From VXNE01 sp963664635 (lineage in GTDB: Bacteria > Pseudomonadota > Gammaproteobacteria > Pseudomonadales > Azotimanducaceae), in the NCBI GenBank assembly GCA_963664635.1, contig OY761542.1, positions 3,534,001-3,598,000 of the forward strand: a stretch of 64,000 nucleotides of DNA. Reading direction: 5' to 3'. A program made the translations under genes and the position numbers. Of this stretch, positions 49,492 to 58,456 are shown one piece after another; within the stretch, counting starts at the first letter, position 1; each line of letters opens with the position of its first letter. The notes beneath the pieces were generated by a model. It was not told where the DNA came from and did not search any database. It saw only the letters and a list, made by a program, of their open reading frames with translations.

Positions 49492-50805
49492 GTGAAGCGC
49501 GAGAAGGGCATCCACGCCCTGTACGCCGTTGACCCCCTCGAAGCGGACCGGCGGGTCTGGGGCCGCGAGAGCCGTCCGCCGACGCGGCGCGGCTTCCTGC
49601 GCGGCTCCGGGCTGGCCGCCATGTCCGCGGCGCTCGGCGGCGCCATTCCCTTCGCCGAGCGGATGCCGGGCGGTCTCATTCCAGCGGCCTTCGCGCAGAC
49701 TACGCAACCCTTCTCGATCCCCGGCAAGGACGGCCTGCGGGTCCTGAACGATCGCCCCCTCAACGCCGAAACCCCCGCCCACCTCCTGGACGACGCCGTC
49801 ACGCCGGCCGAGCGCCTGTTCGTCCGCAACAACGGCATCCCGCCGGCGACGGCGGGGATCGACCCGCTGCAATGGACGCTCGAGATCGCCGGCGAGTCGT
49901 GCCTGCGGCCCACCCGCATGACCCTGGCAGAGCTGCAGCGACGCTTCGAGCACCACACCCTGCGGCTCCAGCTCGAATGCGGTGGCAACGGTCGGGCGGA
50001 GTTCCACCCGCCCGCCCGCGGCAACCAGTGGACGACCGGTGCCGTCGGCTGTCCCGAATGGACGGGGGTGCGCCTGCGGGACGTGCTCGAGTCCTGCGGC
50101 ATCGGCGCCGACGCCGTCTACCTCGCGTGGGAGGCTGCCGACGCACACGTCTCCGGCGACGCGACGCAACAGCCCATCTCGCGGGGCGTGCCCGTGCGCA
50201 AGGCCCTGGAGGACGAGTCGCTGCTCGCCTGGGCCATCAACGGCGCGCCGCTGCCGGCCCTCCACGGCTACCCCCTGCGCATGATCGCCGCCGGCTGGCC
50301 GGGCTCGGTGGGCGGCAAGTGGCTGACCCGCCTCCTGATACGCGACCGCGTTCACGACGGCGAGAAGATGGGCGGCCAGTCGTACCGGATCCCCTGCGAT
50401 CCGGTCGCGCCCGGCACAGAAGTCGCCGACGGCGACATGTGCATCATCGAGTCCATGCCCGTGAAGTCCCTCATCACCTTCCCGGCGTCCGGTGTCCGAC
50501 TCCCTCCCGCAACCCCGGCCACGGTGCGGGGACACGCCTGGGCGGGCGACCTCGAAGTCGCCGCCGTCCATGTTTCCATCGACTTCGGCACGACCTGGCA
50601 ACCCGCGGCGCTGACCGCACCGGTGAACCGCCTGGCATGGCAGCACTGGTCCACGTCCGTCGGATTCCCGGGTCCCGGCTACTACGAGATCTGGGCGCGC
50701 GCGGTCGACGCGCGGGGGCGCTCGCAGCCCGTGCTGCTGCCCGGCTGGAACCCGCGCGGCTACCTCAACAACGCTTGCCACCGGATCGCGGTCAGCGTGG
50801 CATGA
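49492..50805 (+). CDS. SoxC-like sulfite-oxidase-family molybdoenzyme
   Basis: A 437-residue protein from GTG 49492. A twin-arginine signal is present (TRRGFLRGSGLAAMSAALGG). The Mo-binding Cys is C163 in LQLECGGNGRAEF, with the flanking CxGN-R pattern of the sulfite oxidase/SoxC family. The C-terminal dimerisation domain is recognisable (VSIDFGTTWQPAAL, HWSTSVGFPG, PRGYLNNACHRI). It would oxidise sulfite or a sulfur intermediate in the periplasm and pass electrons to the cytochrome encoded by the overlapping next gene (ATGA overlap). Confidence 0.92.
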   Translation: MKREKGIHALYAVDPLEADRRVWGRESRPPTRRGFLRGSGLAAMSAALGGAIPFAERMPGGLIPAAFAQTTQPFSIPGKDGLRVLNDRPLNAETPAHLLDDAVTPAERLFVRNNGIPPATAGIDPLQWTLEIAGESCLRPTRMTLAELQRRFEHHTLRLQLECGGNGRAEFHPPARGNQWTTGAVGCPEWTGVRLRDVLESCGIGADAVYLAWEAADAHVSGDATQQPISRGVPVRKALEDESLLAWAINGAPLPALHGYPLRMIAAGWPGSVGGKWLTRLLIRDRVHDGEKMGGQSYRIPCDPVAPGTEVADGDMCIIESMPVKSLITFPASGVRLPPATPATVRGHAWAGDLEVAAVHVSIDFGTTWQPAALTAPVNRLAWQHWSTSVGFPGPGYYEIWARAVDARGRSQPVLLPGWNPRGYLNNACHRIAVSVA

Positions 50806-51146
50806 CGCGCCGCGGGAGATCGATCCGGATCGCGGCCCTGATCGCGTGGCTGCCGCTGACGGCGCTCGCGGCGGAGATCGACCCCCACACGGGCCTGGTG
50901 GTGGAACGCGGCTGGGAAGACGTCCGCGCCCACTGCGGAAGCTGTCACTCGTTCGGGCTCGTCACGCACCAGCGCGCCGATCGCCCCACCTGGCTTGCCA
51001 TGATCCGGTGGATGCAGGAGACCCAGAACCTCTGGCTGCTGCCGCCCGACGTGGAGGACCGCATCCTCGACTACCTGGCGGCCCACTATCCTCCGGGGCA
51101 GTCCCATCGCCGGCCGCCCATCGCGCCGGAATTGATGCCTCGGTAG
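50802..51146 (+). CDS. Small c-type cytochrome partner of the SoxC-like enzyme
   Basis: A 114-residue protein with a signal peptide (RIAALIAWLPLTALAAE) and one CxxCH heme site (HCGSCH). The axial Met is probably in WLAMIRWMQ. It overlaps the molybdoenzyme stop by ATGA. The arrangement parallels SorAB and SoxCD, where a monoheme cytochrome accepts electrons from the Mo cofactor; here the cytochrome is unusually short. Confidence 0.9.
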   Translation: MTRRGRSIRIAALIAWLPLTALAAEIDPHTGLVVERGWEDVRAHCGSCHSFGLVTHQRADRPTWLAMIRWMQETQNLWLLPPDVEDRILDYLAAHYPPGQSHRRPPIAPELMPR

Positions 51147-51193
51147 GGACGCCCACCGTGCCCGGGACGCGCCGCCCCACCGGCGGAGCGGCG

Positions 51194-52177
51194 TCAGGAC
51201 TGGCCCGCGGCGGCGCCTGCACCTGCCGCCGTGGCCAACGCCACGCGGCGGGCGGTGATGATGGCCTGGATCGCGTGCAGCGCGGCCAGGTCCCCGGCGG
51301 CCCGGTCGGTCGCGTGTTCGGCATCCCACGCAAAGGCGATGCCCGCGGCGAGCGTGAACGCCAGGGCTTTCGCGGGCCGAGGCTTCACCTGGCGCAGACG
51401 GTCGCGGTAGTCCAGCACCCGCTCGACCACGGTGGCCGCGTCTTCGTGCGTCAGGGCAAGTAGCGCCACTTCGTCGTAGCGGTCGGGGCGTACGCGCCTG
51501 TCCGACCGCTGGAGGCGCTCCGCGATGCGGCGAAACCGCTCGACGCCCGTCTCCACGCCCCGCGCGTCGACGGCCATCAGGTGCGAGACGAGCTGCAACG
51601 GGCTGCCCCGCCGAAAGCCCGCCTCCAGCAGGCGCGCATAGGTGCGCTCCACGTCCGCGGCGAGCATCTCCACCTGCCGGTCGCCGCCGGCGTGGAGCGC
51701 CGCGGCTGGGAGGTCGTTCGCGTCGGTCAGCCAGAAGTGGTCCGAGCGCCAGCGCCGGTAGATGGCTCCGAGGCGCTCCAGCCGGCCCTCCGGCACCCGG
51801 CCACCGCCCGCCCGCAGCACCAGCACGAGCGCCGCGAACGTCGCCCCCGGCTGCCGTCTCGGGACGCGATGTGCCTTGAATCCCCCGCGGGTCTCGACGA
51901 TGCGCTCGTGGACCACGTCGGCATCCAGCCCCTCGCGAACGATCATGGCGGCGGCCACGTAGCGGACCTCCGAGCGCAGGGGACTGGTCCACCCGGCGCG
52001 CCCGCGCAGGGTCTCCGCCGCCGCCTCCAGGCGATCGAGGTCGACCCGCTTGCCGGCCCCGCCAAGCGCCAGCGCCGCGAAACGGACCGTCGCCAGATCC
52101 GTCGACCAGCGCTTCCGTTCGCGCAGGCGTTCGAGCGTCGCGTGATGCTGCGTGACCGGGTCGGAGGGTCCGTGCAT
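51194..52177 (-). CDS. Helical protein, DUF4003-like
   Basis: A 327-residue protein from ATG 52177, largely helical and rich in Leu, Ala and Arg, in a pattern like the DUF4003 family as I recall it (HHATLERLRERKRW, RFAALAL, VRYVAAAMIV). No catalytic motif, signal peptide or transmembrane segment is visible. It is divergent from the PspB-like gene 78 bp away. Function unknown. Confidence 0.5.
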   Translation of the reverse strand: MHGPSDPVTQHHATLERLRERKRWSTDLATVRFAALALGGAGKRVDLDRLEAAAETLRGRAGWTSPLRSEVRYVAAAMIVREGLDADVVHERIVETRGGFKAHRVPRRQPGATFAALVLVLRAGGGRVPEGRLERLGAIYRRWRSDHFWLTDANDLPAAALHAGGDRQVEMLAADVERTYARLLEAGFRRGSPLQLVSHLMAVDARGVETGVERFRRIAERLQRSDRRVRPDRYDEVALLALTHEDAATVVERVLDYRDRLRQVKPRPAKALAFTLAAGIAFAWDAEHATDRAAGDLAALHAIQAIITARRVALATAAGAGAAAGQS

Positions 52178-52255
52178 TGTCGGAAGTATAGGCGCGCGGT
52201 GCGGTATGACCATCCGTTGCACTATGATCGGCAAACGCAACCTCGGAGAACGTCC

Positions 52256-52492
52256 ATGGACCTGTGGACCTTTATCGTCCTCGTCGTGGTGGCCGGATGC
52301 CTGCTCCAGGGCTACCGTGCCTACCTCAAATCGAAATCCGAGTCCGGGGACGGCCGCCTGGACGACCTGGAGGCCCGCATCGCGGCCGTGGAGGGCCAGG
52401 GCGGCCTCGAAGAGCGGGTCCGGGCCCTCGAGGCCATCGTCACGGATCCGAAAACCCAGCTCGAACGCGAGATCGCCGACCTCAAGGACTGA
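52256..52492 (+). CDS. PspB-like membrane protein
   Basis: A 78-residue protein with one N-terminal membrane segment (WTFIVLVVVAGCLLQGY) and a C-terminal coiled coil ending ALEAIVTDPKTQLEREI, close in layout to PspB (RIQALESIL). PspB transmits envelope stress to PspA/PspF. No pspA, pspC or pspF gene is next to it, so this is a stand-alone copy. The downstream amidase starts 43 bp later. Confidence 0.75.
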   Translation: MDLWTFIVLVVVAGCLLQGYRAYLKSKSESGDGRLDDLEARIAAVEGQGGLEERVRALEAIVTDPKTQLEREIADLKD

Positions 52493-52535
52493 TCATTCCT
52501 CCCCACGTTCCCCAGCCCGCGCCGAGTCCGCCCCG

Positions 52536-53939
52536 GTGAGCACCGATTTCTCTCTCGTACCCGCGACCGAACTCGCCGCGCGCATACGGGCACGGGACGT
52601 CTCTCCGGTCGAGGCGATCCGCGCCGTGCTCGAGCGGATCGAGCGGCACGACGGCCGCGTCAACGCCTTCGCCCATCCGACCCCGGACCTGGCCCTCGAC
52701 ATGGCGCGCGCCGCCGAGCGGGCCGTGACCCGCGGCGACGCGCTCGGGCCCCTGCACGGCGTCCCCGTCACGATCAAGGACCTCCACCAGCTCGCCGGCG
52801 TTCCCATGGCACTCGGTTCGCACACGCAGGCCGGCCAGGTCCCCGCCGCCGACGCTCCCGTCACCGCGCGCCTCAAGGCCTCCGGTGCCGTCATCCTCGG
52901 CAAGACCACCACGCCGGAGTTCGGCTGGACCGGCATCGGCCGCAGCCCATTGACGGGCATCACGCACAACCCCTGGAAGCACGGCCTGAACGCGGGCGGC
53001 TCCTCCACCGGCGCCGCGGCGGCGGCCGCCGCCGGCTTCGCACCGCTGCACCAGGGTTCCGACGGGGCCGGCTCGATCCGCATGCCGGCGCACTTCTGCG
53101 GCGTGTTCGGACTGAAGCCGACCTGGGGCACGATCCCCCACGTGCCCGTGCGCAACAACGACAACGTCTCCCATATCGGGCCGCTCGCGCGCACGGTCGC
53201 CGACGCGGCGCTGTTCCTGAACGCCACCGCCGGCGCGCACCCGTTGGACCACACGAGCCTGACCGGGCCACCTGTCGACTACCTGGACGGTCTGGACGCC
53301 GACGTCCGCGGCCTGCGCATCGCGTTCAGCCCGGACCTCGGCCACGCGCGGGTCGATCCGGAAGTGGCCGAGCCCGTGCGGGCGGCCGCCACCGCCTTCG
53401 AGTCGTTCGGATGTCATGTCGAGGAAGTCGTGCCCGAATGGGGCGCCGAGGGACCCGAAATCGGCCGGTTCTTCTGGGCCGTCCACGAGGCCCCGCTCGC
53501 GGTCCTGCTCAAGGAGTGGGAAGACCGCATGGACCCGGGTCTGGTCGCCTGCATCCGGGACGGCGCCGGTCACTCCGCCGAGACCTACATCGCCATGCGC
53601 GCCCGCAAGCTCGCCTATGTCGAGCGCATGCATCGTTTCATGGCGGACTGGGATCTCCTGCTGACCCCGGCCGTGTCCGTCGCGGCGTTCCCGCCCGAAC
53701 GCATACAGCCGTCCCACTGGCCGGAGCATCCCTGGGACTGGCTCCGGTGGGCCGAGTTCTCCTACCCGTTCAACATGAGCGGCCTGCCGGCGGCCAGCGT
53801 CCCCTGCGGATTCACGCCCGAGGGACTGCCTGTCGGGCTGCAGATCGTGGGACGGCGCGGAGCGGACGACGCGGTCCTGCGCGCCGCCGCGACGTTCGAG
53901 CGCGCCCGTCCCTGGGCGCAGCACCGGCCGCCGCTGTGA
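52536..53939 (+). CDS. Amidase of the signature family
   Basis: A 467-residue enzyme from GTG 52536. The Ser-cisSer-Lys triad is visible: K81 in VTIKDLHQ, cis-Ser S156 in GGSSTGAA and nucleophile S180 in GSDGAGSIRMPA. The amidase-signature context GGSIxxPAxxCGVFGLKPT is present. It hydrolyses an aliphatic or aromatic amide. Follows the PspB-like gene by 43 bp. Confidence 0.94.
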   Translation: MSTDFSLVPATELAARIRARDVSPVEAIRAVLERIERHDGRVNAFAHPTPDLALDMARAAERAVTRGDALGPLHGVPVTIKDLHQLAGVPMALGSHTQAGQVPAADAPVTARLKASGAVILGKTTTPEFGWTGIGRSPLTGITHNPWKHGLNAGGSSTGAAAAAAAGFAPLHQGSDGAGSIRMPAHFCGVFGLKPTWGTIPHVPVRNNDNVSHIGPLARTVADAALFLNATAGAHPLDHTSLTGPPVDYLDGLDADVRGLRIAFSPDLGHARVDPEVAEPVRAAATAFESFGCHVEEVVPEWGAEGPEIGRFFWAVHEAPLAVLLKEWEDRMDPGLVACIRDGAGHSAETYIAMRARKLAYVERMHRFMADWDLLLTPAVSVAAFPPERIQPSHWPEHPWDWLRWAEFSYPFNMSGLPAASVPCGFTPEGLPVGLQIVGRRGADDAVLRAAATFERARPWAQHRPPL

Positions 53940-54003
53940 CCGGCACATCCCCGGGTGCCGCCCCGACCCGGCGACACTCGCACATCGAGAAGGAGATCCC
54001 GAC

Positions 54004-54408
54004 ATGCTGAACGAAGGTGCACTCTATCCCGTCGCGCTCTGGGCGGCGCTCAACCTCGGCCTCATGCAGGTGCTGGGGCTCAACGTGTCCCGGCTGCGGA
54101 TCAAGACCGGCGTCGGCGTCGGTGCCGGCGACGACCCCCAGCTCGAGCGCGCGATCCGCGCCCACGGCAACAACACGGAGTACGTCCCGGGACTGCTGAT
54201 CGGGCTCGTCCTGCTGGCCCTGCTCCAGTTCCCGCCCTGGTTCCTCCACAGCGTCGGCGGCGTGCTCTTCCTGGCACGCATCGCGCACGCGCACGGCATC
54301 CGGCAGATCGTCGACGGCGTGCCGCCCACCCGGGCTGCCGGCAACGTCCTGACCTGGCTGCTCTACATTGTGACGGTGGTCGCGCTCCTGTACGGAATCT
54401 GGTTCTGA
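54004..54408 (+). CDS. MAPEG family membrane protein
   Basis: A 134-residue membrane protein with four hydrophobic segments. It has the MAPEG signature (RAHGNNTEYVPGLLIGL), which binds glutathione in homologues. Bacterial MAPEG proteins may act as glutathione transferases or peroxidases. Spaced 64 bp after the amidase. Confidence 0.88.
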   Translation: MLNEGALYPVALWAALNLGLMQVLGLNVSRLRIKTGVGVGAGDDPQLERAIRAHGNNTEYVPGLLIGLVLLALLQFPPWFLHSVGGVLFLARIAHAHGIRQIVDGVPPTRAAGNVLTWLLYIVTVVALLYGIWF

Positions 54409-54530
54409 CCGAGCCTCCCGCCCGCCGACGTGCCCCGCCGCGTCGACGGGGCGGCCGGGCTCCATCGCCGTCCCCACGGCGCTCGCCGGCCCGCTATCAT
54501 TGCGCGCCCCGCGCGGCCGGCGAACGTCCG

Positions 54531-56048
54531 ATGCCCCGAGACTACCTGACCCGGATCCTGCAGGCGCGCGTCTACGACGTCGCCCGCGAGACCCCCCTCA
54601 CGCATGCCGAGCGGCTTTCGGCGCGCCTCGGCAACGAGGTGTGGCTGAAGCGCGAGGACCTGCAACCGATCTTCACGTTCAAGGTGCGCGGCGCCTACAA
54701 CAAGCTGGCCGCGCTCGGCGAGACCGCGCGCCGGCACGGCGTGATCGCCGCGTCGGCGGGCAACCACGCCCAGGGCGTGGCCCTCGCCGCCCGCGAACTC
54801 GGCGTACGCGCCCTCATCGTGATGCCGGAGACCGCGCCGCGCATCAAGGTCGAGGCCGTCGCCAGGCTGGGCGCGGAGATCGTACTTGCCGGAGACACGT
54901 ACGACGCGGCACGGGAGCATGCCGAAGCCCTCGCCGCCGAGCGCGGCATGCCGCTCGTGCCCCCTTTCGACGATCCCGACGTCATCGCGGGCCAGGGCAC
55001 CGTGGCCATGGAGATCGTGCGCCAGCACGGCGACCCCCTCGACGCGGTGTTCGTCGAGGTGGGCGGCGGCGGACTGATCGCGGGGATCGCCGCCTACATC
55101 AAGGCGCTGTGGCCCGGCACCCGCATCGTCGGCGTGGAACCCGAGGGCGCCCCTACCCTGCACGCCGCCCTCGCGGCCGGGGAACGCGTCGTCCTCGATC
55201 ACGTTGGCACGTTCGCGGACGGCGTCGCGGTCCGCCAGATCGGCGCCGAACCGTTCCGCATCGCGCGGGAGTGCGTGGACGAGGTCGTTCTCGTCACCGA
55301 CGACGAGATCTGCGCGGCCATCAAGGACATCTTCGAGGACACGCGTTCGATCGCCGAACCCGCGGGGGCGCTCGCGGTCGCCGGACTCAAGCGCTACGTC
55401 GAGCGCGAAGGGAGCACCGGAGCCCGGTACGCGGCCATCGTCAGCGGCGCGAACGTGAATTTCGACCGGCTGCGCCACATCGCCGAGCGCGCCGAACTCG
55501 GGGAGCACCGCGAGCGCCTGCTCGCCGTCACGATCCCGGAGCGGCCCGGCAGCCTGCTGCGGTTCTGCGAGCTCCTCGGGCGTCGCGCGATCACCGAGTT
55601 CAACTACCGCTACGCCGACGACGACGAGGCGCACATTTTCGTCGGCGTCGAGGTCGAGGACGCGGAGCAGGGCCGGCCGGCCCTGCTCGCAGCCCTCGAG
55701 GGCGCGGGCTACGCGGTCCTCGACCTGTCCGACGACGAGATGGCGAAACAGCACGTGCGCTACATGGTGGGCGGGCGCGCCGCCCATGCCGTCGACGAGG
55801 TGCTGTACCGCTTCGACTTCCCGGAACGCCCCGGCGCCCTCATGCACTTCCTCGCCCGCATGGGACGCAAACCCTGGAACATCAGCATGTTCCACTACCG
55901 CAACCACGGCTCCGCGTACGGGCGCGTGCTGATGGGCCTGCAGGTACCGCCCGGGGAACGGGCCGGGTTCCTGGCGTTCCTCGACGACGTCGGCTACGGC
56001 TACCGCGAGGAGACCGCCAATCCGGCGTACCGGATGTTCCTGCGGTAG
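54531..56048 (+). CDS. ilvA: Threonine ammonia-lyase (biosynthetic)
   Basis: A 505-residue PLP enzyme from ATG 54531. The Schiff-base lysine is K51 in FTFKVRGAYNK, followed by ASAGNHAQGVAL and the phosphate-binding VGGGGLIAG. Two ACT-like regulatory domains occupy residues ~330-505 (PGSLLRFCELLG, then FPERPGALMHFLARM), the arrangement of feedback-controlled IlvA. It makes 2-oxobutanoate for isoleucine. It is a stand-alone gene; a palindrome cluster starts at its stop codon. Confidence 0.95.
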   Translation: MPRDYLTRILQARVYDVARETPLTHAERLSARLGNEVWLKREDLQPIFTFKVRGAYNKLAALGETARRHGVIAASAGNHAQGVALAARELGVRALIVMPETAPRIKVEAVARLGAEIVLAGDTYDAAREHAEALAAERGMPLVPPFDDPDVIAGQGTVAMEIVRQHGDPLDAVFVEVGGGGLIAGIAAYIKALWPGTRIVGVEPEGAPTLHAALAAGERVVLDHVGTFADGVAVRQIGAEPFRIARECVDEVVLVTDDEICAAIKDIFEDTRSIAEPAGALAVAGLKRYVEREGSTGARYAAIVSGANVNFDRLRHIAERAELGEHRERLLAVTIPERPGSLLRFCELLGRRAITEFNYRYADDDEAHIFVGVEVEDAEQGRPALLAALEGAGYAVLDLSDDEMAKQHVRYMVGGRAAHAVDEVLYRFDFPERPGALMHFLARMGRKPWNISMFHYRNHGSAYGRVLMGLQVPPGERAGFLAFLDDVGYGYREETANPAYRMFLR

Positions 56049-56051
56049 TAG

Positions 56052-56263
56052 GGGACGGGCTTGTCCCGTCCCGTCTCGATTGCGTGCATGGCCTCGACAC
56101 GGGCGACGACAAGCGTCGCCCCTGTACCTCGCGTCGCCGGGGCAGGGCGGTGTAGGGGACGGGCTTGTCCCGTCCCGTTCCGAATTCACGTGAGACCGGG
56201 GACGGGCTTGTCCCGTCCCGACCGGGGCGACATGGCCAACGCGGGCGGGGACAAGCCCCGCCC
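56052..56263. repeat. Palindrome cluster with conserved loop CTTGT
   Basis: Five short hairpins in 212 bp. GGGACGGG/CCCGTCCC around loop CTTGT occurs at 56052-56072, 56156-56176 and 56199-56219. GGGCGACG/CGTCGCCC around ACAAG is at 56101-56121, and GGGCGGGG/CCCCGCCC around ACAAG at 56243-56263; ACAAG is CTTGT on the other strand. Stems vary while the loop is kept. Between the threonine ammonia-lyase stop and the next gene. Confidence 0.9.
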
Positions 56264-56300
56264 CTACAATACGGGTCTCAAGGTTCCAACGGAGGGAGTC

Positions 56301-57509
56301 GTGGCCGACGCCCACACACCGCACCCCCGGCCGCCGGCCGGCAGCCCGATGACCGGACGCGACATCCTCGCGAACGCCCGCGCGCTCGCCGAGCGCATTC
56401 GCGAGGGGGACCTGGCCGCGCGCTACGACGAGTTGCGCAGCCTCCCGGCGGACATCGTCGCGGAGATCCGGGACGCCGGGATCCTGCGCATGAACATGCC
56501 GAAGATCTGGGGCGGCCCCGAGATGACCGCCATGGAGCAGGTGGAAGTCATCGAGGCCCTCTCCAGGGCCGATGCGTCCGTGGGATGGTGCGCGTTCATC
56601 TGGGCGGACTCCGGCATCTACTCGGGCTATCTCGACGACGCCGTCGCCCGCGAGATGTACCCGCGCCTCGACATGGCCACCTCGGGATGGGTGCATCCCG
56701 CCGGCACGGCCGGCCGCGTTCCCGGCGGGTACCGGATGAGCGGGCGCTGGATGTTCGGCAGCGGGTGCGGCCACTGCGACTGGCTGGTGGCCGGTTGCAC
56801 GGTCGTCGAGGCCGACGGCACGGTGGCCCGCAACGCGAACGGACGCGCACCGTGGCGCATCCTCTACGCGCGTCCCGACGACTACGAGATTCTCGACACC
56901 TGGTACACGACGGGGCTGCGCGGCACCGGCAGCAACGACTACCGCTGCGCGGACGTCTTCGTGCCGGAGGAGCGGTCCTTCAGCCTGCTGGAACCCGCGC
57001 GCCGCGCAGGCACGATCTGGGCCCGCCCCGACCACTTCCTGCGCAAGACCGCCGGCGTGCCCCTGGGCATCGCGCAGGAGACCATCGATGTCTGCCGACG
57101 GATGTTCTCCGAGGGGAAGGAACGCGCCACCGGACGGCCGTTACGGAACGTTCCCCGCATACGGGCCGCCGTCGCGGAGGCGCACTTGGTCCTCGGCGCC
57201 GCCCGCAGCTACCTGTTCGATTCTCTCGAGCGCCTCTGGGAGCGGCTCGAGAGGCATGAGCGGCCGACGGCCGAAGAGCGCGCCGACGCCTGGCTGTCCC
57301 GCACCAACGCCTTCCAGGCCGGCCGCCGGGTGGTGGCCCTCCTGTACGACACGGTCGGTGGCGGCGCCATCTACAGCCGCAGGAGTCCCCTCGACCGGCA
57401 CCTGCGCGACATCCAGACGGCCTGCCAGCACATTCTCGGCCAGACCAAGATGCTCGAGGACGCCGGCGGCCTGCTGCTCGGCGGAGAGCACGACCAGCCG
57501 CTGATGTAA
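56301..57509 (+). CDS. Acyl-CoA dehydrogenase-like flavoprotein (group D monooxygenase type)
   Basis: A 402-residue protein from GTG 56301, preceded by GGAGGGAGTC. It has the acyl-CoA dehydrogenase N-terminal helical domain (SLPADIVAEIRDAGILRM), a beta domain (SGRWMFGSGCGHCDWLV) and the C-terminal Acyl-CoA_dh_2 helical bundle. The overall pattern is that of HsaA/HpaB-like FADH2-dependent hydroxylases, which need a separate flavin reductase. No reductase is next to it. Confidence 0.85.
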   Translation: MADAHTPHPRPPAGSPMTGRDILANARALAERIREGDLAARYDELRSLPADIVAEIRDAGILRMNMPKIWGGPEMTAMEQVEVIEALSRADASVGWCAFIWADSGIYSGYLDDAVAREMYPRLDMATSGWVHPAGTAGRVPGGYRMSGRWMFGSGCGHCDWLVAGCTVVEADGTVARNANGRAPWRILYARPDDYEILDTWYTTGLRGTGSNDYRCADVFVPEERSFSLLEPARRAGTIWARPDHFLRKTAGVPLGIAQETIDVCRRMFSEGKERATGRPLRNVPRIRAAVAEAHLVLGAARSYLFDSLERLWERLERHERPTAEERADAWLSRTNAFQAGRRVVALLYDTVGGGAIYSRRSPLDRHLRDIQTACQHILGQTKMLEDAGGLLLGGEHDQPLM

Positions 57510-57525
57510 CGACGCCCGAGGGCCG

Positions 57526-58308
57526 TCACCGCATCTGCCAGTCCGGCGGCCGGCGCTCGGCGAAGGCCCGCGCGCCTTCCACGGCGTCCTGCGACGACCA
57601 CACCGACTCGATCAGCATCGCGCCCATGCGCCGCGCGTAGTCGCGCGGCATCTCCATGCCGAGATGCGCGAGCTTGCGGGTCGCACGCACGGCGAGGGGC
57701 GCGTTGGCGACGATGGTCTCGCCCATCTGGACCGCCGTGTCGAGGAGTTCCGGGTAGGGGACGACCCGGGTCACGAGGCCCATGCGCAGCGCTTCCTCCG
57801 CGTCGGCCGGCTCTCCCGAGAGGAGCAGCCACATCGAGTTCGACAGGCCCACGAGACGTGGGAGGTTGAACGAACCGCCCGGGGGGCACAGCCCCACCTT
57901 CACCTCCGCGAGGGCCATGCGGGCGGTCTCCGCGCAGATGCGGATGTCGCACGTCAGGGCCATTTCGAGGCCCCCGCCGTAGGCGGCGCCGTTGATGGCC
58001 GCGATCGTGACCTTGCCGTGATCCGGAGCGATGCGCTCGAACCGGGAGACCGGGCTCGTGCCGGAACTGCCACCGGTCGCCCCACCGCTGCCTTGCGTGG
58101 CCGCCTCCTTGAGATCGAGGCCGGCGCAGAACGCGCGGTCTCCCGCCCCCGTGTAGATACCCAGCCAAACGTCGTCGTCCCGCGCGAACTCCGCCTCGGC
58201 CTCCCGCAGGTCGGCGGAAAGTTCCCGGCCGAGCGCGTTCATCCGCTCCGGGCGGTTGAGGGTCATGATGGCGATGTGGCCGCGTTTCTCGTAGGTGACG
58301 TAGGGCAT
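57526..58308 (-). CDS. Enoyl-CoA hydratase/isomerase family protein
   Basis: A 260-residue crotonase from ATG 58308. Visible blocks: LNRPERMNALG, FCAGLDLKEAA, INGAAYGGGLEMALTCDI and KVGLCPPGGSFNLPRLVG. The position of the second catalytic Glu in hydratases is CPPGGS here, so hydration is doubtful and isomerase or hydrolase activity is possible. Convergent with the flavoprotein gene and divergent from the SDR. Confidence 0.88.
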   Translation of the reverse strand: MPYVTYEKRGHIAIMTLNRPERMNALGRELSADLREAEAEFARDDDVWLGIYTGAGDRAFCAGLDLKEAATQGSGGATGGSSGTSPVSRFERIAPDHGKVTIAAINGAAYGGGLEMALTCDIRICAETARMALAEVKVGLCPPGGSFNLPRLVGLSNSMWLLLSGEPADAEEALRMGLVTRVVPYPELLDTAVQMGETIVANAPLAVRATRKLAHLGMEMPRDYARRMGAMLIESVWSSQDAVEGARAFAERRPPDWQMR

Positions 58309-58456
58309 GGCGCAGATTCCCGGGCGAAACGAAGGCGCAAGTCTCGCACGGTTGCCCGCGCGTTCGAAGGTCGGCGGGGCGCGGTTCCCTTCGCGGCCGC
58401 AAACGTGCTTGCATTGCCCCACTCGGCCGCGTGGGGCCAGGCGCAAGGAGGGGACG

